From Burkholderiales bacterium (GTDB lineage Bacteria > Pseudomonadota > Gammaproteobacteria > Burkholderiales > Burkholderiaceae), in assembly GCA_947372535.1 (NCBI GenBank), contig CANBUA010000037.1, positions 1-23,546 on the forward strand: 23,546 nucleotides of DNA. Direction: 5' to 3'. Position numbers and translations under genes: made by a program. The notes below the pieces were generated by a model. The model was not told where the DNA came from. It did not search any database and saw only the letters and a list, made by a program, of their open reading frames with translations. Below are positions 8,819-15,639 of this stretch, piece by piece; within the stretch, counting starts at the first letter, position 1; the number at the start of each line of letters is the position of its first letter.

Positions 8819-10186
8819 ATGGGACTACTCGGTGAACGACCCGGCCACGGCGGCATGCGCATCGCGCTCCTGAGCGAACACGCTTCGCCACTGGCGTCAT
8901 CATGGGGGCAGGCCAAGCCCTCCGGCCAACACCTCTACATCGGCAACGTGGCCCGCTGCCTGGGCAAGCTCGGCCACCATGTGGACATCTTCACTCGCCT
9001 GGACGATGCCAACTTGCCGCGCACCGTGGAGCTCGCGCCCCACGTGAAAGTCAGGCACATCGAGGCCGGACCCGCCACCTTCATCCCGGCCGAGAAACTG
9101 CTGCCGCATGTGGACGACTTCGCCGCCGGCGTGCATGAGGCCATGGGCTCGCAACGCTATGACGTGATTCACGCCAACTTCTTCCTGGCTGGATTGACGG
9201 GCCTCAAACTCAAGCGCGCGCTGGACATCCCGCTGGTGATGACCTTCCACGCGATGGGGCTGGTGCGTCAACACGATGCGCCCTTCAATGCCTTCCCTTG
9301 CGAGCGCATCGACATCGAGCGCCTGCTGGTTCGCCAGGCCGACGCCATCATCGCGGAATGCCCGCAAGACCAACAAGATCTGGCCACCTTGTATGAGGCC
9401 GATCCAGCCCGCTTGGCCATGGTCCCTTGCGGCATCGATCCTCAAGAAATTCACCCCATGCCGCGCAACAAGGCCCGCGCGGAACTCGGCTTGAGCCAGG
9501 ATGATTTCATCATCCTCCAAGTGGGCCGCCTGACCCCCGACAAAGGCACGGACAACCTCATCCGCGCCCTGGCCCATCTGCCGGCCAAGCTCAAGGTGCA
9601 ACTGCTGGTGGTGGGCGATGACAGTGAGCACGTCGACTCCTACGAGCCCTCGGAAATCGCCCGCCTGCTGACCCTGTCCCAGAGCCTGGGTGTGGCCGAC
9701 AAGGTCGTGTTCACTGGGTATCGGCAACGCAGCGAATTGCGCGCCTGCTACAGCGCGGCCAATGTGCTGGTGAGTACGCCCTGGCATGAGGCCTTCGGCA
9801 TCACGCCACTGGAAGCCATGGCCTGCGCGATTCCGGTGATCGGCGCGAAGGTAGGCGGCATCTCTTACAGCGTGCTAGACGGTGTCACTGGATTGCTCGT
9901 GCCCCCGAAGGACCCCATCGCCCTGGCGCGCGCCTTGAGCCAACTCCAAGCCAAGCCCGACTTGGCTCGGTCCATGGGCCTGGCGGGCGTGCGCCGCGTG
10001 CATTCGCTGTTCACTTGGGAGCGCGTGACGGCGCAACTGCAGAAGGTCTACCGCAGCACCTTGCCTGAGACTGCCTCGATGGGCGCATTGGCCAGCGTCA
10101 GGGCTCGCCTGGCGGCGTTGGGCATGGTGGCCCGTCAGCCCGCCAACCTCATCGCTCACTTTGATTCGGCCTCGTCATTGACTTAG
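8819..10186 (+). CDS. Family 4 (GT-B) glycosyltransferase, MshA / sucrose-phosphate-synthase-like
   Basis: Retaining GT-B enzyme that transfers a sugar from a nucleotide-sugar. In the 455 residues I see the N-terminal donor-fold start MRIALLSEHASPLASSWG (from residue 13), GQHLYIGNVARCLGKLGHHV (36-55), DVIHANFF (115-122), VGRLTPDKGTDNLIRAL (235-251), and the E-x7-E signature EAFGITPLE (E324, E332) that binds the donor. The N-terminus resembles MshA, which transfers GlcNAc to inositol phosphate, and sucrose-phosphate synthases; substrate cannot be assigned. The ATG at 8819 has only a weak ribosome site. ATG 8855 is the alternative and starts exactly at the conserved fold, so the first 12 residues are doubtful. 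It lies 31 bases before a 60-aa gene and upstream of PIG-L, probably co-transcribed. Confidence 0.9.
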   Translation: MGLLGERPGHGGMRIALLSEHASPLASSWGQAKPSGQHLYIGNVARCLGKLGHHVDIFTRLDDANLPRTVELAPHVKVRHIEAGPATFIPAEKLLPHVDDFAAGVHEAMGSQRYDVIHANFFLAGLTGLKLKRALDIPLVMTFHAMGLVRQHDAPFNAFPCERIDIERLLVRQADAIIAECPQDQQDLATLYEADPARLAMVPCGIDPQEIHPMPRNKARAELGLSQDDFIILQVGRLTPDKGTDNLIRALAHLPAKLKVQLLVVGDDSEHVDSYEPSEIARLLTLSQSLGVADKVVFTGYRQRSELRACYSAANVLVSTPWHEAFGITPLEAMACAIPVIGAKVGGISYSVLDGVTGLLVPPKDPIALARALSQLQAKPDLARSMGLAGVRRVHSLFTWERVTAQLQKVYRSTLPETASMGALASVRARLAALGMVARQPANLIAHFDSASSLT

Positions 10187-10217
10187 TGCCCGCCATCCAG
10201 ACCCAAGGAGTGCAGAC

Positions 10218-10400
10218 ATGCCCACATCCCGCTCACCCAGCCAGCGCCAGCACGGCGCCAAAGCGCCCACTCATCCGGCCAGCCCGGGCAGCAATGCCAC
10301 CTTGCCCAAGGCCTCGCCCGACGACCGCCCCCGGAGTGCGCCGGATGAAGTGCGCGATTTCCCGTCCGGCAACCCCGAACCCAAGGGCAATTACAAATGA
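10218..10400 (+). CDS. Small hydrophilic hypothetical protein (60 aa)
   Basis: I do not recognise this protein. Support for translation is a near-ideal ribosome site: AAGGAG at 10204-10209, 8 bases before the ATG. It also sits in the gap between the GT4 and PIG-L genes on the same strand, 31 bases after GT4. The sequence is Pro-, Ser- and Ala-rich and polar, with no membrane segment, no cysteine and no signal peptide, and ends PSGNPEPKGNYK. Composition suggests a disordered protein. A long frame on the same strand (from 10186) overlaps it, but that frame only becomes PIG-L-like after 10531, so the 60-aa frame is preferred here. Confidence 0.6.
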   Translation: MPTSRSPSQRQHGAKAPTHPASPGSNATLPKASPDDRPRSAPDEVRDFPSGNPEPKGNYK

Positions 10401-10465
10401 TCGACACGGCAGGCCCAGGCACGCTGTTTGCCAGCTAGGCCAGCACCACGATCCCAAGGATGTCC

Positions 10466-10543
10466 ATGCCCCATCACCCGGTCTTTGCCCTGTGCTGCCA
10501 ACAGGGCCAGATCAACGTTCAGTCTGCGCCATGTCACCCATGA
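10466..10543 (+). CDS. Putative 25-codon leader ORF coupled to the PIG-L start
   Basis: A short frame, beginning MPHHPVFALCCQQ and ending SAPCHP, starts at ATG 10466 with AAGGA at 10456-10460, 5 bases upstream. Its stop TGA (10541-10543) overlaps the ATG at 10540 of the PIG-L frame as ATGA. The PIG-L gene itself has no visible ribosome site, so translation of the leader may deliver ribosomes to it. The peptide has three cysteines and two early histidines. No family is known to me. The evidence is positional only. Confidence 0.4.
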   Translation: MPHHPVFALCCQQGQINVQSAPCHP

Positions 10544-11316
10544 ACATCGCCGCCCGCCACATCCATGGCCGCGGTACGCCCGAAGCCGCTTGGCAGGCGT
10601 GGCCCGGGCTGAATGCGCTGCCTGAAGTGGCCGCACACGACCTCGTGCCTGAAGGCACGCGCGCCGTCATCGTCTCGCCCCACCCGGACACCGAGATCTT
10701 GGGCGCGGGCGGGTTGATGAGTCAACTGCAGCAAGTCGGCCGCAAGATGCTTGTGGTAAAGGTCACCGATGGCCCCTCTTCTGCTCGTGCATCGCGCCTT
10801 GCCAGCACAGCAGGCTCGCTGGCTTCTTCATCCAGGGCCCTGGCAAGCGCTCAGGGCGCCATGTCAGCATTGGGGCTGGATCAGGTGCCCACCACCCGGA
10901 TCGGCCTGACCGAGGGTTCGGTGAGCGTCAACGCCATCAAGCTGATCGAAGCCCTGTGTCGGCAACTGCGGGCCAACGATGTGGTGTTGACCACCTGGCG
11001 CTTCGATGGCCACCCTGACCATGAAGCCACGGGCCGGGCCTGTGCCGCCTGTGCGCTCAATGTGGGCGCCCGCTTGGTCGAGATGCCCATCTGGAGCTGG
11101 CATTGGGCAGAACCCGGCGATCCCCGCATGCCCTGGCCGCGCGCCTGCCGCCTGCCCTTGCCTGCAGCCCTTGAACAGCGCAAACGTCAGGCAGCCTCCA
11201 GCCTGACCAAGCTGAGACATGCACGCGAAAGTTCGCCTGAGCCCGGCGAGAACATCAACCATGCCGAAAGCCCGATGGAACGCGTGTTGCGCCCCTACGA
11301 AGTGTTCTTCCGCTAA
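10531..11316 (+). CDS. PIG-L / LmbE family deacetylase-like protein with altered zinc motif
   Basis: The family removes N-acetyl groups from GlcNAc conjugates (MshB, BshB, PIG-L) using zinc held by HPDD and a distal HxxH. The 261 residues show IVSPHPDTEILGAGG (about 47-61) and RFDGHPDHEATGRA (157-170). In the first motif H51 and the catalytic-base D53 are kept, but the usual second aspartate, a zinc ligand, is T54 (codon ACC). H161 and H164 of the second motif are kept. The protein may therefore be inactive, use another ligand, or bind metal differently. The ATG at 10531 or the coupled ATG at 10540 (fourth residue) is the start; neither has its own ribosome site. The same frame extends back to 10186, but that part is proline-rich and not PIG-L-like. 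The next gene follows after 19 bases, which suggests an operon. Confidence 0.85.
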   Translation: MSPMNIAARHIHGRGTPEAAWQAWPGLNALPEVAAHDLVPEGTRAVIVSPHPDTEILGAGGLMSQLQQVGRKMLVVKVTDGPSSARASRLASTAGSLASSSRALASAQGAMSALGLDQVPTTRIGLTEGSVSVNAIKLIEALCRQLRANDVVLTTWRFDGHPDHEATGRACAACALNVGARLVEMPIWSWHWAEPGDPRMPWPRACRLPLPAALEQRKRQAASSLTKLRHARESSPEPGENINHAESPMERVLRPYEVFFR

Positions 11317-11335
11317 TCACCTCAGCCCCCACACC

Positions 11336-12580
11336 ATGAGCGCCAGGATCTCCCCCAACACCGACCTGGAACGCAGCAATGTGCTGACGGCCTTGCGCAA
11401 CCTCAAGATGGCACGCTCGGCCCACAGCTATGTGCGCGGCAATACCAAGCGCTTCTACGAATGGCTGGCCACGCGCCAGCCGCATGCCTTGCCTGAAGGA
11501 CCCGCCGTGTGGATCTGCGGCGATTGCCACCTGGGCAACCTGGGGCCGGTGGCCAACATCAACGGCGATGTGCAAATCCAGATCCGCGATGTCGACCAGA
11601 CCGTGGTCGGCAACCCCGCACACGACCTCATCCGGCTGGGCTTGTCCCTGGCCATGGCCGCGCGCGGCTCAGACCTGCCTGGCGTGACCACTGCCCTCAT
11701 GATGGAGCAATTGGTGGAGGGCTATACATCGGCCATCGAGGCAGAAACATCGCCCAGGGAAATAGAAATTGCAACGCCCAAAAGCCTGCCGCCTTCTGTC
11801 CACCTCGTGATGGAAGCCGCCACGGGCCGCACCTGGAAGGAGCTCGCCAAAGAGCGGCTCAACGACCGGCCAGACAAATTGCCCAAGCTGCCTCTGGGCA
11901 AGCGCTTCTGGAAGCTCAACAAAGAAGAAAAGCACGAGATCGCGCAGCTCTTTGAAAAGGGCTCGGTTTCACGCCTGGCCACGATGCTGAGCTCACGTGC
12001 GGATGATGTGCCCGTGGAGGTCGTCGATGCGGCTTATTGGGTCAAAGGCTGCAGCTCGCTGGGGCGATTGCGTTATGCCGTGATCCTGGGCATCGGCCAT
12101 CGGGACAGCCCTGATTTTCAATACGGCCTGGTTGACATCAAGGAGGCTGTGCCAGCCGCCGCGCCCCAGTATCCCGACAGCCACATGCCGCCCAACCATG
12201 CGCGACGCGTGGTCGAGGGCGCGCGGCACCTCTCGCCCTACCTGGGCGAACGCATGCTGGCCACCGAGTTGCTGGGCCAGCCCGTGTTCCTGCGCGAACT
12301 CATGCCGCAAGACCTCAAGCTGGAGATCGCGCAACTGACGGCCATGGAGGCCACCGAGGTGGCGGGCTATCTGGCGGGCGTCGTCGGCAAGGCCCACGCC
12401 AGACAGATGGATGTGCAGACCGCCAAGCGCTGGATGGCTGAGTTGCGCAAGAACCGAAGCAAGACGCTGGATGCGCCTTCATGGCTGTGGAGCAGCATCG
12501 TGGATCTCGTGGCCAGCCATGAAGCAGCTTACCTCGATCACTGCCGGCGCTACGCGCTTACCCAGACCGAACCTGCCTGA
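11336..12580 (+). CDS. DUF2252 family protein
   Basis: Uncharacterised bacterial family with a protein-kinase/aminoglycoside-phosphotransferase-like core; biological role unknown. The 414 residues from ATG 11336 show the family marks SYVRGNTKRFYEWL (31-44), WICGDCHLGNLGPV (59-72) and RDVDQTVVGNPAHDLIRLGL (84-103). The GDCHLGN segment resembles the HGDLHxGN catalytic loop of APH-type kinases, and DVD could be the metal-binding element; this parallel is inference. The open frame begins 117 bases earlier inside the PIG-L gene, but the family's conserved region starts after 11336. It lies 19 bases after PIG-L on the same strand, so co-transcription is likely. No signal peptide or membrane helix is evident. 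Confidence 0.85.
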   Translation: MSARISPNTDLERSNVLTALRNLKMARSAHSYVRGNTKRFYEWLATRQPHALPEGPAVWICGDCHLGNLGPVANINGDVQIQIRDVDQTVVGNPAHDLIRLGLSLAMAARGSDLPGVTTALMMEQLVEGYTSAIEAETSPREIEIATPKSLPPSVHLVMEAATGRTWKELAKERLNDRPDKLPKLPLGKRFWKLNKEEKHEIAQLFEKGSVSRLATMLSSRADDVPVEVVDAAYWVKGCSSLGRLRYAVILGIGHRDSPDFQYGLVDIKEAVPAAAPQYPDSHMPPNHARRVVEGARHLSPYLGERMLATELLGQPVFLRELMPQDLKLEIAQLTAMEATEVAGYLAGVVGKAHARQMDVQTAKRWMAELRKNRSKTLDAPSWLWSSIVDLVASHEAAYLDHCRRYALTQTEPA

Positions 12581-12657
12581 GGCGCGCACAAGCGCCAGGT
12601 GAAGGCGCACACCTACATGCGATCAGCCAACTGTCCCACTGCGAGGTCGCCTTTGAA

Positions 12658-12686
12658 TTGACACAATCATTTCATACCACAACGAT
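12658..12686 (+). promoter_or_regulatory. Possible sigma-70 promoter before the membrane-protein gene
   Basis: A perfect TTGACA (12658-12663) is followed after 17 bases by AACGAT (12681-12686), which matches the -10 consensus at only three of six positions. The pair lies just before the ribosome site and start of the membrane-protein gene at 12699. The -10 element would leave almost no leader, so only the -35 match is convincing. Confidence 0.25.
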
Positions 12687-12698
12687 AAGGAAACCATC

Positions 12699-13670
12699 AT
12701 GGCCATTTCATCTCTGCCCAGCACTGACGAGCTGACACGCGGCAAGTCATCGACCAGCGCGGTGCCTCTGGCCGTCAGCGGTCATGCCAGCGCCGTGTCA
12801 TGGGGAGCCATCCTCGCAGGCGCCGCTGCAGCGGCGGCTTTGTCGCTGATCATGCTGATCCTGGGCACCGGCCTGGGCCTGTCCTCCGTCTCTCCCTGGA
12901 GCGGCGCCGGTGTCAGCGCCACAACCCTGGGCGTGTCCACGATCGTGTGGCTCACGGTGACCCAACTGCTCGCCTCGGGCATGGGTGGTTACCTGGCAGG
13001 CCGCCTGCGCAACCGCTGGGTTCAGACCCAACGCGATGAGGTGTACTTCCGTGACACGGCACACGGCTTCCTGGCCTGGGCCATCGCGTCGCTGGCCACG
13101 GCCGCACTGCTTGGTTCGGTCATCGGCAACATCGTGGGCAATGGCGTGCAGGCGGGTGCCACGGTCGCTGGCAGTGTCGCCCAGGCCGCCACAACGGCTG
13201 GTGCGGTAGCGGCTGGCAATGATCGACAAGTCGGCGGCGCTATTGGCGATCCGACGGGCTATTTCGTCGATGTGCTGTTTCGCAAGGACACCGCGGTGAC
13301 CACGACCAGTGGCGCTGCCGCAGTGAGCACTGGCGAGCCGCTGCCCAATGCATCCGCCGCCGAAGCCACCCGCATCTTCGTCAATGCCTTGCAAACGGGG
13401 GCACTGCCGCAGGACGATGCACGCTACGTCGGCCAGCTGGTGGCCCAACGCACTGGCCTGTCTCAGGTGGATGCAGAAAAGCGCGTGAACGACACCTTCA
13501 CCCGTGCCCAGACCAAGCTGCGCGAGGCTGAAACCGCTGCCAAGGAAGCCGCCGACAAGGCCCGCAAGGCGTCGGCTTACGCAGCCCTGTGGCTTTTCAT
13601 CTCGCTGTTGATCGGCGCCTTCGTGGCCAGCCTGTCAGCCACCTTCGGCGGCCGCTTGCGCGACGCCTGA
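12699..13670 (+). CDS. Conserved four-helix membrane protein of unknown function
   Basis: Probable inner-membrane protein; no function can be assigned. The 323 residues contain hydrophobic stretches at about 34-61, 74-100, 122-147 and 291-316, several with Gly/Ala zipper patterns (GAILAGAAAAAALSL, GSVIGNIVGNGV). Between helices 3 and 4 lies a soluble region (about 150-290) rich in Ala and Thr that ends in a charged, probably helical stretch (REAETAAKEAADKARKA, 275-291). There is no cleavable signal peptide. AAGGA in ATAAGGAAACC precedes the ATG at 7-8 bases. It heads a run with the 24-aa membrane peptide and the HHE protein; each gene has its own good ribosome site and short spacing, which suggests a stress- or envelope-related operon (inference). 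Confidence 0.8.
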   Translation: MAISSLPSTDELTRGKSSTSAVPLAVSGHASAVSWGAILAGAAAAAALSLIMLILGTGLGLSSVSPWSGAGVSATTLGVSTIVWLTVTQLLASGMGGYLAGRLRNRWVQTQRDEVYFRDTAHGFLAWAIASLATAALLGSVIGNIVGNGVQAGATVAGSVAQAATTAGAVAAGNDRQVGGAIGDPTGYFVDVLFRKDTAVTTTSGAAAVSTGEPLPNASAAEATRIFVNALQTGALPQDDARYVGQLVAQRTGLSQVDAEKRVNDTFTRAQTKLREAETAAKEAADKARKASAYAALWLFISLLIGAFVASLSATFGGRLRDA

Positions 13671-13706
13671 TCCACCCTTTTCATCCCATCATTTCAGGAG
13701 ACTTCC

Positions 13707-13781
13707 ATGCGTTCATTGCTGCTGTTTTTTCTGGGCGTGCCCATCCCATTCATCATCCTGATCGCCTTGTTCACGCATTGA
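13707..13781 (+). CDS. Small single-helix membrane peptide (24 aa)
   Basis: ATG at 13707 is preceded by AGGAGA 5-6 bases upstream. It encodes 24 residues: MRSLLLFFLGVPIP, then FIILIALFTH. Nearly the whole chain is hydrophobic, with a PIP kink in the middle and a single arginine near the start. Very short proteins of this MRxxLLFxxGxPIPxIILIxLF kind are, to my knowledge, found in other proteobacteria without a known function. It lies 36 bases after the four-helix membrane protein and 58 bases before the HHE gene, on the same strand, so it is probably part of that operon. It is too short for usual ORF cut-offs. Confidence 0.65.
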   Translation: MRSLLLFFLGVPIPFIILIALFTH

Positions 13782-13839
13782 TTGCGAGCCGATCTACCCT
13801 CCCTCGTCACTGCCTGATGTCCATCCAAGGAGATTCATC

Positions 13840-14388
13840 ATGACCATCGCATCCTCCACACGCGGCGTTTCACACACCAAGTCAGCCACCAAGGCACGCG
13901 CCACCCCCAAAGCGCAAGAAGCCACGGCGCTGCTGCGCGCCGATCACAAGCTTGTCAACGACCTGTTCGCGCAGTTCGAAAAAGCGCGCACGGTGGCCAG
14001 GAAGAAGCAGATCGTGGCCAGCATCTGCCTGGAGCTGACCGTCCATGCCCAGATCGAAGAAGAAATCTTCTACCCGGCTTTCAAGCAGGCGCTCAAGGAC
14101 AAGGAACTGGTGCCAGAGGCCACCGTTGAACACGCCACCGTCAAGGACCTGATCGCCCAGCTCGAAGGCGTTGAGCCTGACGGCGAGATGTACGACGCCA
14201 AGGTCAAGGTGCTGTCCGAGTACATCAAGCACCATGTCAAGGAGGAACAGACCGAAATGTTCCCCAAGGCCAAGACCGCCAAGCTGAACCTGGTGGCCCT
14301 GGGCGCCCAGTTGGCAGAACGCAAGGCCGAACTCAAGGCTGAGTTGCAGGCTCAAAAAGGCATCAGCCCCGCGCCCGTCAAACACTGA
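13840..14388 (+). CDS. Hemerythrin HHE cation-binding domain protein
   Basis: Predicted four-helix protein with a diiron site. Relatives bind oxygen or nitric oxide or take part in iron handling and oxidative-stress responses; which applies here is unknown. In 182 residues, after a basic disordered N-terminus (1-25), the ligands are visible: H36 in RADHKLVND, H69 and E73 in HAQIEEEIFYP, H98 in VEHATVKDL, and H132 and E136 in HHVKEEQTEMFP. The last 40 residues form a charged Ala/Lys/Glu helix. No signal peptide is visible, so it is cytosolic. AAGGAG precedes the ATG by about 7 bases. It is the last gene before a strong terminator and the third gene of the run starting at 12699. Confidence 0.9.
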   Translation: MTIASSTRGVSHTKSATKARATPKAQEATALLRADHKLVNDLFAQFEKARTVARKKQIVASICLELTVHAQIEEEIFYPAFKQALKDKELVPEATVEHATVKDLIAQLEGVEPDGEMYDAKVKVLSEYIKHHVKEEQTEMFPKAKTAKLNLVALGAQLAERKAELKAELQAQKGISPAPVKH

Positions 14389-14428
14389 TGCGTGCGGGCG
14401 CGCCGCGACGAACTCGCTGCGCGTAAAG

Positions 14429-14464
14429 AAAAGCCCCTGAACCGTGATGGTCCAGGGGCTTTTT
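14429..14464 (+). terminator. Rho-independent terminator after the HHE gene
   Basis: AAAAGCCCCTG (14429-14439), an inner segment that can pair further (ACC...GGT), then CAGGGGCTTTTT. The near-perfect 11-base-pair stem with a U-tract closes the 12699-14388 operon. It is A-rich on the other side and may act in both directions. Confidence 0.88.
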
Positions 14465-14768
14465 CATGGCACTGCCTGACTTCGGAGATCGACCGTACGC
14501 CTCCCAACGTCGTGTCGATCTCTTCAGCTTTTATAAAAATTCCCTGAGCAAGGTTCTTTGACCGTGACAAACCATTTTTCCACCCCCCCTGGCCGCAGAC
14601 CTCATGGCCCAAAGCATGAGACACGACGCAGCCTCTGACGGGCATCGCATCGGCCTCGTGGCCTCCCCTTCTTGTATGCAGCCAGTGTCGCTCAAAAAAC
14701 GTGCTTTTCCAGTCAGGATTACACTTGTTTCGCTTTTTATTTGCCACCATGTGGAAGAGATTCAGGAA

Positions 14769-14784
14769 TTGACTGGCAAGTCAA
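14769..14784. promoter_or_regulatory. Inverted repeat TTGACT-GGCA-AGTCAA
   Basis: Perfect 6-base arms with a 4-base spacer, 172 bases before the response-regulator start. The spacing fits binding by a dimeric protein; NarL-type regulators bind such short inverted heptamer-like sites. Its left arm also resembles a -35 hexamer. Confidence 0.35.
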
Positions 14785-14881
14785 TGCCTTATGCGCATCA
14801 CCCTCTTCGGAGAGATTGCTTAAAACACAGCCAATCTGGCTGGCAAGGGGCGCCTCCGATAGAATGCAGCCCGGCCCGACG

Positions 14882-14897
14882 CCATCACGCCTGATGG
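14882..14897. promoter_or_regulatory. Inverted repeat CCATCA-CGCC-TGATGG
   Basis: Perfect 6-base arms with a 4-base spacer, the same geometry as the repeat at 14769-14784, 59 bases before the response-regulator start. It is either an operator or a small RNA hairpin in the leader; there is no T-run, so it is not a terminator. Confidence 0.35.
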
Positions 14898-14955
14898 AGC
14901 TGCGTGCAATTTGATGACGCGCAAATAGCAACAAGAACACCCAAGGAAAAAGGCC

Positions 14956-15597
14956 ATGAGCTTGATCAAAGTGATGATTGCCGATGACCATCCATTGATC
15001 GTGGAAGGATTGACCAGCGTGCTGGCTCGCCAGGATCTGGAAGTGATCGGGTCGGCCAGTGAGGCCCTGGCAGTCATCGACACCTTCGCCGCGCTGCAGC
15101 CCGATGTCCTGGTGCTCGACCTGCGATTTGGTGAAGGCGGCATCGGTGGGCTGGATGTGCTCAAGGACTTGCTGGCCAGATTTCCGGATGCCAAGGTGGT
15201 GATCTATACCCAGTTCGATCAGGACACGGTGGTGCGCGAGGCTTACAAGCGCGGTGCCAAGGCCTTCGTGACCAAGAGCACCGACCCAGCCGAACTGGCC
15301 GGTGCCATCGCCAAGATCCACGCTGGCGAAACCGTTTTCCTGCCCGACATCGCCGCGCGCCTGGCCCTCTTGAGCGTGCGTGGCGAGAGTTCACCCTTGT
15401 CGCGCCTGCAACCCCGCGAGGTCGAGGTCTTCAAGCTGATGGCGCAAGGGCTGACCAATGTGGAAATCGCTGAGCGCATGAGTCTCTCGCCCAAGACCAT
15501 CAGCACCACCAGCCAGTCGATCAAGGATCAACTGGGCCTGCACCGTGCGGCGGACATCACCTTGCTGGCGGTCAAATACGGACTCATCGAGCCCTGA
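14956..15597 (+). CDS. NarL/FixJ-family response regulator (REC + LuxR-type HTH)
   Basis: DNA-binding partner of a two-component system, most likely of the histidine kinase at 18740. The 213 residues have a receiver domain (about 4-120) with D10/D11, phospho-acceptor D55 in VLVLDLRFGE, T85 and K107, then a LuxR-type helix-turn-helix (about 147-213) with LQPREVEVFKLMAQGLTNVE and ERMSLSPKTIST. All key receiver residues are present, so it should be phosphorylatable. AAGGAA lies 7 bases before the ATG. It is the first gene of a four-gene set, 42 bases before the TonB receptor. The 491-base upstream region with two inverted repeats is a plausible autoregulatory site. Confidence 0.93.
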   Translation: MSLIKVMIADDHPLIVEGLTSVLARQDLEVIGSASEALAVIDTFAALQPDVLVLDLRFGEGGIGGLDVLKDLLARFPDAKVVIYTQFDQDTVVREAYKRGAKAFVTKSTDPAELAGAIAKIHAGETVFLPDIAARLALLSVRGESSPLSRLQPREVEVFKLMAQGLTNVEIAERMSLSPKTISTTSQSIKDQLGLHRAADITLLAVKYGLIEP

Positions 15598-15639
15598 CAA
15601 TACGGTGGTCATTGGCCCTCCCACCATTACCCCCTGACC

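Larger units (their letters stand above)
14465..14955. other. 491-base intergenic region before the response-regulator operon
   Basis: No convincing gene. It is more AT-rich than its surroundings, with a frame on the plus strand (14604-14894) that has no ribosome site and no recognisable product. It holds two perfect inverted repeats (14769-14784, 14882-14897) and a TAGAAT hexamer (14860-14865) without a good -35 partner. It is likely the control region of the operon that follows. Confidence 0.45.

Noticed and set aside
10186..10530. N-terminal extension of the PIG-L frame by 115 residues
   Set aside because: Proline-rich sequence overlapping the 60-aa gene, no ribosome site, and no PIG-L similarity before residue ~116 of that frame.
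10045..10530. Mobile element or attachment site in the GT4/PIG-L spacer
   Set aside because: No transposase remnant, target duplication or long inverted repeat seen.
12581..12614. Hairpins GGCGC-6-GCGCC and AGGTG-8-CACCT after the DUF2252 gene as a terminator
   Set aside because: Short stems and no T-run; termination there is not supported.
14604..14894. 96-aa frame in the intergenic region before the response regulator
   Set aside because: No ribosome site, no recognisable motif, overlaps the presumed control region.
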